Shown: piece by piece, positions 36,710 through 45,755 of the stretch
Numbering within the stretch: position 1 is the stretch's first letter
Layout of the letters: every line of letters starts with the position of its first letter
From: Gymnothorax reevesii
Lineage: Eukaryota > Chordata > Actinopteri > Anguilliformes > Muraenidae
Direction of reading: 5' to 3'
NCBI GenBank assembly: GCA_029721435.1
Contig: CM056574.1
Span: 29,869,001 to 29,933,000, forward strand
DNA length: 64,000 nucleotides
Made by a program: the position numbers and the translations under genes
Notes under the pieces: model-generated
The model's database searches: none
The model's input: the letters and a program-made list of their open reading frames with translations, nothing else
Told to the model about the DNA's origin: nothing

Positions 36710-37000
36710 GGGGCCTCATTTATAAATGGTGCGTAGGCACAGAAAGATGTGTACGTCACTTTCTTTGCAGATTTCTGATTTATAAAAACAAACTTGACAT
36801 TAAAAAAAGGGAAATTAAGATTATGCACAATGTCAATAATTTCCAAGTCCAACCTGATTAATAGATGAAAATTCCATGCAGTTTATATTGCCAATAGGTT
36901 TATAAATTAGGTTATTTTCCACAAAATGTCATTTTTATTTTTTTGCGCGTACGTATTATTTAGGTATGAAATCCACTCAATTTTTTATAAATAAGACCCA
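36710..37000. mobile_element. Nested MITE, about 290 bp
   Basis: The left end GGGGCCTCATTTATAAA and the reverse complement of the right end (GGGTCTTATTTATAAAAA) form imperfect inverted repeats. Internal 'ggtgcgtaggcac' and 'gcgcgtacg' words fit a common class of fish MITEs. TTAGGG-like wording precedes it at 36663-36700. No ORF is seen. It sits within the right part of the Harbinger-type element. Confidence 0.6.
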
Positions 37001-37125
37001 TGGTTAGGGAAATCAGTGGCACTTAAACCAAAGCTGGTTGACAGTGGTTAAATGACATTACATCCATTTGGCGGATGGAATTGAGCGACGACCCCAAAAA
37101 ATGCTGCAGCCTACGCTTTGAGATG

Positions 37126-40100
37126 CACTCAGGGTCTCTGACACCTCCATTCCTCTCCATGTTGGTCAGAGATGAGGAACACCACCGGACATCAGTCTCC
37201 CGAGGGAAAATAATGCGCGCTGACACACATCACCATGTATGAACACAGACACAGACATGTATACTCTAGTGCTGAGCTGCTGCACTGAATATAATGACTG
37301 TAAGTAGAACTGCTTAGCAGCCCTGGTACATCTGAAAAGCCTGAAAGCTCAAAAGATTTAAAACAGAACTACATCTATTATGTTTCATCTGCATTATAAT
37401 CACTGTCATTTCTCTCAAGTCTCTCAATAAAGGGGTGCTGAGATTCTTGGATTAGCCAGGTCTATAAAAAGTGCAGCCATGTAAAAAAAAAAAAAAAACA
37501 TATGGTAAACTTACAGTGTCACATAAAGTACGTTTGCGCTCTAATATACCCCTCCAATCCCCTGCACTGGTATGCGATCATTTCTGATAGGGCACTTTGT
37601 CAAAGAGAATTGTAAGCATTACGAAGACTGACCATGTTCCGTACAATGACCATATTCCATACAAATGAGCTTATCCGTCCGATCGCAAAATAAATTCTTC
37701 CAGGTCATAAATAAAATGTATACCAGTGTTATCATCATTTTGTCTGTCCCCTTTCGACTCCCCTCAAGACGAGAGAGGTTATGCGATCCGATCAGGAGCT
37801 ATTCCGGTAAGTTTACAGGGTGCACCGCTCACAGTCGAAAGTGAAAGCTTGGGAGACCCTAGCCTGGAGCTGCTGCCATTTTGGGGAGAGCGCAACATCG
37901 GCAAAATGTACATTTTTATCTTAACATTGCCCTTTAAAGAGCTGTAATCTGTCTAAAAATATTCTTTGGTTATTGGAAGTTGTTAAGTAAATTACCATTT
38001 TGTTGAAAAAAAATGCTTTTAGATGACTTTTAACCATTAATTTCGGTGACACTTGGTGTTCGTTCGCCCAAGGCAGGCAGCAGCAGGGCTCTCACCTCAG
38101 GCGTAGTTTGCACGGCATCTTTCTTATTCTTTCTTCTTCTTCTTTGGGGCTTAACAGTAGTTTCCAAACCTAAGGTGTATTACCGCCAGCTACTGGTTCT
38201 ATGACGTTTCAGAAGTTTTATTTACGTATAAAGTTTTATGTATATAACGTCAGAGTGTTAATAATAAAGTTTGGATCATTTGAATACATTCTTTAATGGA
38301 TGAATAATGCATTAATAATATTGACTTAAGTATTGTGTATTACGTTACCACAGAAATAAACTTGCTCATGTTGTGCGGAACACTGTCCAGAAACTGTACG
38401 GAATACTGGGAGCCCAGATGGTCTTCCGTACAGAGGCGGAGGCAGCAGTTTATCCCGATTTTCTTGAATATTATTGGATCAAATACTGTCAATCAAAGTG
38501 TCGCTTGTCCAATGAACATCCCCCCAGAGAGTAAGCACACAATCAAGAGGCGGATCCTCTCCACAAAAGAGGAATGGTTGCTGACGTTTGCAGAAAGGAG
38601 GAAATTTGTACAGAACATAGTCAGTCTACTTTACAGGCATACATTGAGTTTGACGGCATGGCTCTGTTCGAGAGATGTCCAGCATGGAACCGAAGGCAGG
38701 GAGCTGCAATTAACCCCCCTTCCATAGAACAGAGCCAACAGCAACAATGACCTCAAGCAGAAGAGACTGTTATCGAAAGACAGTTTAGACATGAAAGAAC
38801 AGGATTACAGAATGCTATAAATGGATGGGAGGGGCTGGGTAGGAGGAGGGATGTTCAGCGAATGTGCTGTGGAGTCACTTCTCAGAATGAGAGCTCAAGT
38901 GACCTGGCATATTATCAATCAAGCAGTCATGTGACCGCAAATCAGATGACATTCATGAGCACTCGGGTGATTCTCCGGCACCGAGAGGCGGCTCCTCAAA
39001 GTTAGCAAGCTGGACTCCGTGTCTATCAGAATTTACGTCAAGCTCCATATATGCAGAATAAAGTTCCAAAACGCCTTTACTTTATTGATACAATCGCCCC
39101 TTGTCAGAAACCATTGAAACAATTCCTCTTTGAAAAATTACTCCCTTGGCTGTCATACACATCTGTCTTTTAAAAGTTTCAGACCACTGGCTGTCTCTGT
39201 AAACTAAAAGAATCAGATTTTCCCATTACATTGGACTAAGGGCTAATAGGCTATAACACTCATTGTTTTGTTAGATCAGCACATAATAGGCAGTGGGTTC
39301 ACTCATTTTTTTCCGAAAGGGCTACAGTACAATTCACAGCACTTTATCAGGAGCAAAGAAAGATAAGATAATTACAGTGAAATTTCCAAAGACGCATAGT
39401 TGCTACTTTTTTTGTCCCCACTGAGACTCATTGATGACTTTGGCTTTAATAGCTCCTCTGCAACAACTCTGAGTCCCCCATATCTGTCTCTCTCTCTCTC
39501 ATACACGCACGCACGCACACACACAGTCCCATAATGTACAAGCACACACACACACGTAGACCCACAGTGCTGGAGCTTTATCTAAGCAGGCTGCAAGCTT
39601 CACGAGGAGAAGCAGTGTCATAATCACACAATTACCAACAGACACCTTTCCTGTTATCGGCAGGAATATGCACCTGGCTAAACAAAGTAACACTTTTTAA
39701 TGTAAATGCTCAGGGGTTTATATTTCTCCCTCTTTCCCACCATGAACACAGCTGAACTGTTTAGTTCACCGCAGTGAGCTGCTCCTATCGACTCAGGCAG
39801 AGGTTGGGATGTCCTCCGCAGTCACACCACTAATCACACGCCCCCTCTGCTGTTTGAGGATAACGCAGTCAAAGTGCAATTTAAACAGTCATCTGGTTGA
39901 CCGAGACTGGCCATTAGAGAGCAATGAGACTCACAAATTTTGATAGGCTTAACCCCTATTATCCCTGGTGAGACTGAGCCTACTGTTGCCTTGCTCATGC
40001 AAACCTCGGTCATTGACGAGGCTGGTATTCAAACACCTCACCACATCCTCCCAGACCAACATCTCAGTTGTGTACAACTCAAAAGCCCAGCCTGCTATAT

Positions 40101-41850
40101 TTCAGAGTATCACAGAAAGGTTTATTTGCTTCTGAAACCTTCTGTAACGAAAGGTTACAAACAGGCTCGTGATGAAGTTGTTGGAGCAGAATACAATCCA
40201 CACTTCCCCGCTGGAAATCAGCCGGGAACAACATTTGGCTGCACAACCTAGACGGGAAGCCCAGAATCCCATGTACATAGACAGAAGACTTAGCAGTAAC
40301 CAGTTTTCCTGTTTCTTAACAGCCTTGGAGGGGGGTTGCTCACCCACAATGGCACCTCTTCCATTAGGGCGGGCAATCCAACTGCCCAAGACTGCTGTAA
40401 CCTGTGGAATGGTCCTTCAACCACTTTTAAACTCCAAGCAGTAGAGTTCAGGGCCCAGATGTTCAAAGCGTTGTTAACTTTAACCGGTGATCAAGTTTAA
40501 ACCACGGTATCTATACCTCTGAATGAAGCACAGATGTTTGTATATTTTTGATGCATTTTGCAGCTTTCCCCTTGATTATTTTAAGTAGTGAAGAGCATTC
40601 GTGAGAATCTTATTTAGATTGAGGTCATAATGTCACAACCGGGAACAACCGGGCCCAGGACATCTCCCAAGCATTTATTTAGGAGACAATACATTTCTTT
40701 TTGCGTCTTTATTTGATGCTCAGGGTTAGGGTTTGGGTAAACGGTGAGGGTTTTAACTGGCATCAAATAAGGACTCCTTATTTGAAATAGGACTCCTTTT
40801 GCTCTGTATGTCAGTTTTTGGTCAGGTACCATCAATATATGATGCGTTGGGATGAGACTGGGCTCATCATTGACACTGAGGGTGTGACCATTGACACTGT
40901 GTCTCTGAAACCCCCCACTAAACTTTCTACATAGATGGCCCTCACATGAATGAAACATTAGATTTCCTTTGTTAGCTAAGAGTCCAAAGTTAGCAGTGCC
41001 CTAGGTGTCTCATTCTACCTCTGAGTTACCGAAACTTCGACAGAGAGGATTTCATCTACGCACCATCTTCCTCCTTACTCCTGATCTCGATTGAGCTGCT
41101 CCTACTCTGAATGCTCGCAAGTAACACTTCTTATCTGTTTACCGGGTGGATAAAGAAATTACCATTAGCTTGCCTATACAAATTCATTTCTGAATTTACC
41201 ATCTCTTTCACCAGCTGCTTCCGGGGACGGTCCTTTTGGTTCATTCCCCAGTTACATATATTCCCCTGAAAACGCCAGTATTGCATTCATCTGTTCATTC
41301 ACTGTTTCTCCATTGCATGTTCTGTTTGCGTGTTGCATTATTGTGGTGTGCTAGCAGTGAGTTAGTAGTGTGCAGCAATAAGTGTTTAAAGAAGTCGTTG
41401 CCTTTGTTTTCCATTACTTTCTTATGGTCACTTTACGTACTCTATCCTTGGTTGTTCGATGTACCTAAATTCAAGTTAATCGTATTTTAAAAGTAATTAC
41501 AGCATTAAAGACGCTGTTGACTGATCACCAAGAGAAACTGTAACTTGTTTTATTTTACTGACTGCAAGATTATACCGGTGGACGAATAATTAGAAGGCTC
41601 CGGGTAATGACTCTGATTAATGCAATATTTCCCTATATTAAGCTAATTCACTCGACAAAGTTATCAAGTGAACCAGCATTCTGTGGTCCATCCTGATGAT
41701 TTGAGCTCAGCTCTGAGACGTGCTGAAATAAAGTAATACATTTTTTTGACGCATGATGAAACAATTGCAGTAGTTAATGCGGAAGCCTTAGAAAGCAATA
41801 ACAGAGTCCCAAGTGTTTAAATGCGAAGAGCACAAATCTGACTGTGCTGC
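37126..41850. other. Non-coding, no gene identified
   Basis: No domain-bearing reading frame was recognised. A run of A occurs at about 37482-37497. The 130-codon frame at 38335-38727 has no recognisable domain. Text near 39940-40100 has a B-box-like 'ggtgtttgaatacc' on the minus strand and could be an old SINE. TTAGGG-like wording is present near 40722-40740. Confidence 0.35.
39486..39556. repeat. TC and CA/CGCA simple repeats
   Basis: A (TC)n run at 39486-39499 is followed by CACGCACGCACGCACACACA text and another CA tract at about 39543-39556. Confidence 0.85.
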
Positions 41851-42057
41851 ACATGAGGTGAAGATTCATACAGCATTATAAAGTGGAATAACATTTCATT
41901 TAACAGTAAGATTTAGCCACTACATATGAGATTTGTAAGCATGGGATTTTGCCAAAACAAAATTACTGCACAGAATAAGATAAGCCCTTAAGCTTAGTAG
42001 AGCACTTTAATTGGGCAAACTAAGTTCCTAACAGTTCTTGCTTGCTGGCATGCATGG

Positions 42058-42101
<44 letters not shown>

Positions 42102-42650
42102 CAAAGTGCGTTTGAGTGTGTGCATCTATGTCCAGTATTTTTCTGGATGGTTTGAGAGGGCTACTCTGTAAGTGTGCGCGATGATGTGATGCAATGGAGA
42201 GATAAAATGTCTGTGTTGATCTATAGGCAGAGATGGGACTGCAGGAACCATCATCACATGAGGTGAAGATTCATACAGCATTATAAAGTGGAATAACATT
42301 TCATTTAACAGTAAGATTTACCCACTACATATGAGATTTGTAAGCATGGGATTTTTTCGGTGCCAAAACAAAATTACTGCACAGAATAAGATAAGCCCTT
42401 AAGCTTAGCAGAGCACTTTAATTGGGCAAACTAAGTTCCTAACAGTTCTTGCTTGCTGGCATGCATGGGCACATACACACACACACACACACACAACAAA
42501 GTGCGTTTGAGTGTGTGCATCTATGTCCAGTATTTTTCTGGATGGTTTGAGAGGGCTACTCTGTAAGTGTGCGCGATGATGTGATGCAATGGAGAGATAA
42601 AATGTCTGTGTTGATCTATAGGCAGAGATGGGACTGCAGGAACCATCATC
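41851..42650 (+). repeat. Tandem duplication, 405 bp and 395 bp copies
   Basis: Copy 1 (41851-42255) and copy 2 (42256-42650) are nearly identical. Visible differences are two single-base changes (tagccact/tacccact and cttagtag/cttagcag), a short insertion (TTCGG and neighbours) near 42355, and a shorter CA microsatellite in copy 2 (42475-42495) than in copy 1 (42065-42100). Both copies start with ACATGAGG and the same word follows copy 2 at 42651. No gene lies within. It is either a recent duplication or two haplotypes joined by the assembler. Confidence 0.95.
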
Positions 42651-43540
42651 ACATGAGGATAAAAAGCTGCACGGAAAAAACAGATACCCAAACGCATCCA
42701 GGCCAAATTTTTGTTGATATGATGAAATTTGTAATAACTTTCAGGAAATATCATTGAGGGTATATTATGCCTCATAACTGCATGGGGATAAATTTAATTT
42801 GCATGGCCGTGTTCATTGCAGTTAGCGTATACCTTTATAAGGGTGAGTGTCTAGGTTTGCTTGATGAGATTAACATTAAACTACCCAGCACCTCTTTCTC
42901 CTATTATGGGTGATGAGACAGATATTTCACATCAGCATGAAAATGAATTTAATTAGCACATGGTATTCACTGTCAGAAACTGCGTTAATCTTGACAATAA
43001 AGGTGTAGGGAATTGTGGTCTGAGGGTGGGCGGATGAGGTGGGGGTGCTTAGACAGGGATTCATCTGCACAGACACCTAATGTCCCAGGGGAGAATGCTT
43101 TAAGGAAGATCAACTTTCATTCCAATGTGACCAAACAAATTTGTACAATTTGTGATGAAACTGCTTGCCGTTTAAAGTGAGGGAAGGAGTGATAGAGTGG
43201 GGGGAGAAAGAGATAATGAAGGAGGAAGGAGAAGGGAGCAGGGCAAATAGACAGAGAAAAGGGGAGATGGGGAATTGTAGGATTGCAGATTGCCTCCCTA
43301 CCCCTCATTTCACGTTTTGACAGCCTCTAATCTGGGCCCACGGGCCAAAGCTTACATAGGTCAACCTGTTCCATGTGAACTATGCTTTGAAAAGAACCTC
43401 AAATTCAATTCTGCCAGTAAGCCCATGGAGAAACAGAAGCAAAATGCTGGGGTGTTTTCTGATATTTATAAATATATTTATCTTACCTAACGTTAAAATC
43501 CTTTATTTTGATTGGCTGACAGATGTTTAATTCTTTTCCA
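42651..43540. other. Non-coding, CpG-poor segment
   Basis: No gene is seen. The stretch 42780-42990 contains 'aatttaatttgcatgg' and 'aatttaattagcac' and is CpG-poor, which would suit a conserved non-coding element. A purine-rich tract is at 43180-43270. Confidence 0.35.
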
Positions 43541-43695
43541 TGTACCCCGTGAGTCTCACGGGGTATATGATCATGTACCCCGTGAGAGTATGATTTTGAA
43601 TTCCTAGAATTCGATTCAACCGCTTGTTTGCCGATGGAACGAAACATAAATCTGAATTGTTTATCGCGTTTAGTCTGCTTTTGACAGCTGTCAAA

Positions 43696-43929
43696 ATGGC
43701 ATCGAAACGTTTCGCTAGTCACACAGACGACGACATTCTTGAGAAACGCTCAAAAGTGATCTCCCAAAATACAAAAAAGTCAAATACCTTATCTTCGTCT
43801 ATGTTGCGTGAATACCTAACAGAAAAAGGAGAACATGTGGACGTTGAATGCTTCGACAGCGTTCGCTTGGCTAAGACACCGAGTTACTTTTACATGGATT
43901 TAAGAACAATTTATAGGTTGCCACCGTAA
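43696..43929 (+). CDS. Crypton-like N-terminal domain protein fragment
   Basis: The start at 43696 is in a strong context (AAAATGG) and gives MASKRFASHTDDDI, followed by KSNTLSSSMLREYLTEKGE and a DSVRLAKTPSYFYMDLR segment. In Crypton-type proteins of animals an equivalent 'RFASVTDEDL...TKK..K.A...FREYLKEKG' block of about 80 residues precedes the DNA-binding and tyrosine recombinase regions. Here the frame stops at 43929 after YRLPP. The sequence there reads CCACC/GTAAGA, so it could instead be an exon running into a splice donor. No downstream exon was found. An in-frame open stretch starts earlier at 43624, but that part lacks family resemblance. The function, if any, would be DNA or protein binding. 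Confidence 0.5.
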   Translation: MASKRFASHTDDDILEKRSKVISQNTKKSNTLSSSMLREYLTEKGEHVDVECFDSVRLAKTPSYFYMDLRTIYRLPP

Positions 43930-43968
43930 GATAAAAATGGTAAGATAAAAACATTGTACAACTCTTTC

Positions 43969-44034
43969 AAGGGGGTATATAGCGTGATGTACCATAGATT
44001 CAGGGGCAGGGTACATCACGCCATATACCCCTTG
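43969..44034. repeat. Long hairpin, 25-bp arms
   Basis: CAAGGGGGTATATAGCGTG... at 43969-43993 pairs with ...CGCCATATACCCCTTG at 44009-44034 with few mismatches and a loop of about 15 bases. It lies 40 bases after the stop of the Crypton-like frame and may mark the element's end. Confidence 0.85.
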
Positions 44035-44304
44035 TAGAACCTGAATATTTGATTTAGCTCAAAACATGGGTCAAAAATCCTATTGTTGGAACACATGCTC
44101 ATTACGCTGGTAAAATCTGAATGTTTGGGTGATCTGACACAATCCAGAGCGAGCAGTTAACTTTTACAATCTTACAGCCTGCCGGTGAGAGTGGCATCCT
44201 TTGTTCCCCACGGCGGGGGGTGAGAGCCATCAAGTCTAGCAGGCCCAGCATCTCTGGAACTCAAATTCACTGGTTTCATTGAAGTTAAAGCGCAGCTACT
44301 TCAA

Positions 44305-45625
44305 TTGGCTTAAAACAACTTAAACCTCTATCAAGTTCATATTTTGTTTATGTTCAATATCCTAAAAGGAACCTCTCATATATTTATCACACTATTGGGC
44401 TATAATATTCCATTTTAAGGCTTTTCCATGACAACTGCATCATTTTAGCACACATTCCTATCATGTTTGGTCTCTTTATTCTCGGGGGAGTCCAAGGAGT
44501 TGAATGGAACATGTTTCATTTCCCTTGGAATTATGGTTCGTTTGTAAGATTCATTCAAGCAACTACCTAGTCTCCCTGTGCAAATTATCTTATCACCTAG
44601 GCCAGTAAAACTCTGATTCGGCTAACCTTCCCTCTACCTTTTCCGGAGGCGTGGTTTGGAGTCTTTAAAGGTACGAGATCCTAAGGGGGCGGGGTCTGCT
44701 CTTCTCTTCTTTCTTCGCTCTTCTTCCTGTCCTGTCCTTTTCTTGGTCAACTTCTGAAGTGCGAATAGGTAAGTGGGGAAAAGTGACAGGTCACCTTGTT
44801 CCGGAGCGGGGAAGCATGTGAATTCTCCCCAACCGCGTGGAGCGACTTTAGCTCCACGTGGTCATTCATCTTTTCCAGGTATGAAAATACTCTAAATCCT
44901 TCTAAATTATATGTAACGGTAATTGGCTTATCATTGATTTGTTTGATTCAAGTTGTGCCTACCTGGTGAATTAAATTATTGTTATTCCTTTTCCAGCTTG
45001 CGTGTTCTCATTGTATATTCTTTCTGGCCTTGTTGCGATTGGGACTTAAGGGGAGACTCCTACCAAGACATGTGTAGGTAGCGATACTTCTAAGTTAGAT
45101 TGAGATTGGGTTCTACCTATTAAGGGGTTATGAAATTATCGGTTCTTAAGATTTAGCTATCGGTTAATCTTTCTAAGGGGCCCTTTGATATACATAAACC
45201 TAGGTTCGTGGTACGTTCATACTCAGAGCTATTTGCCTGATGTTGCTACCGTGACAGTCTCCTCTATCCAATGGAAGTATTGTCGAATTAGACCAGGCAG
45301 TGACGCCTATTTTAACCCTAGGGGGTGTTTTGCTTAGTGACAATGGTTTTCGCAGATAGAGTTCAGGTGCGTAACTGCCCTGAGATTCACGCATGCTGTT
45401 TCAATTCTAATTCTAATTTGGAGTCAGATTTTTAACGAGATTATAGCTAAATTTTGTATTCTAACTGTTATATGGAGTCAGATAAATCGTAACCATTGCG
45501 CTTTCATGCCCCGTCCTCGGACGGTGAATAATATCCATTATATTGTGATTCACCCCAGCCAGAAGAATGCTCTAATTAAAGTTAGACTAAGAGAACACGT
45601 AAGGCCTTCAACCCGGGCAATATCC
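44305..45625 (+). mobile_element. LTR-like repeat family, copy B (sense)
   Basis: In order it contains a GC-box and TATA-like part ('gggggcggggtctg' near 44688 and 'tctttaaagg' near 44662), a pyrimidine-rich leader, a splice donor-like AGGTAAGT near 44767, a GTGGAGC...GCTCCAC hairpin (44839-44859), a poly(A)-signal-like 'gaattaaattattg' near 44970, and a leader of about 500 bp ending in an ORF that starts at 45506. The same blocks occur reversed in copy A. No primer-binding site or TG...CA termini could be fixed, so retroelement status is inferred from layout. The copy is cut off by a TA microsatellite. Confidence 0.55.
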
Positions 45626-45679
45626 GCCGTTTGGTTATCGCATTTTTTGGGGTTTACACCCTTGAAAGAGCTGTACAAC

Positions 45680-45681
<2 letters not shown>
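45506..45681 (+). pseudogene. Truncated ORF at the end of LTR-like copy B
   Basis: The frame begins MPRPRTVNNIHYIVIHP and runs about 58 codons to the TA microsatellite, which adds IY repeats before a stop. Copy A has matching DNA at the same place but lacks the start codon. Position after a long leader would suit the beginning of a gag-like gene, but no motif supports that. Confidence 0.25.
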
Positions 45682-45682
<1 letters not shown>

Positions 45683-45740
<58 letters not shown>

Positions 45741-45755
45741 ATATATATATATATA
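45683..45755. repeat. TA microsatellite
   Basis: A nearly perfect (TA)n tract of about 73 bases with one GTGT interruption at 45737-45740. It interrupts the end of copy B. Confidence 0.95.

Larger units (their letters stand above)
32550..37125. mobile_element. PIF/Harbinger or ISL2EU-type element, about 4.6 kb
   Basis: The left end reads GGGGCCGTTTCTCAAA near 32550, a wording I associate with ISL2EU/Harbinger termini. A 26-bp block at 32600-32625 is the exact reverse complement of 37070-37095. Nearby 'gctgcagcctacg' text occurs inverted on the right as well, though in a different order, so the termini are composite. Inside are a candidate basic exon on the plus strand and a Myb/SANT-like pseudogene on the minus strand, the two-gene plan of PIF/Harbinger. 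No DDE nuclease domain was recognised. AT-rich palindromic text lies at 34240-34330, and a MITE is nested at 36710-37000. Confidence 0.6.
43541..44034 (+). mobile_element. Crypton-like short element bounded by hairpins
   Basis: The left boundary is a perfect palindrome: TACCCCGTGAG at 43543-43553 and its complement at 43555-43565, with a third, direct copy at 43576-43586. The right boundary is a hairpin with about 25-bp arms (43969-43993 and 44009-44034) containing GGGTATAT and GTACATCACG words. Between them is a 77-codon frame whose wording resembles the N-terminal domain of Crypton-type tyrosine recombinase proteins and their host-derived relatives such as KIAA1958. No recombinase domain is present. 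That the two hairpins are ends of one unit is inference from their shared TACCCC/GGGTA wording and symmetric placement. Confidence 0.5.

Noticed and set aside
38335..38727. 130-codon plus-strand frame
   Set aside because: No domain, no repeated text and no promoter context.
39940..40100. Possible SINE with B-box-like 'ggtgtttgaatacc'
   Set aside because: No A-box at proper spacing, no tail and no second SINE landmark.
42569..42775. Short open frames inside the 405-bp duplication
   Set aside because: They include flanking and microsatellite-adjacent sequence, have no domain, and the matching frame in the other copy is not maintained.
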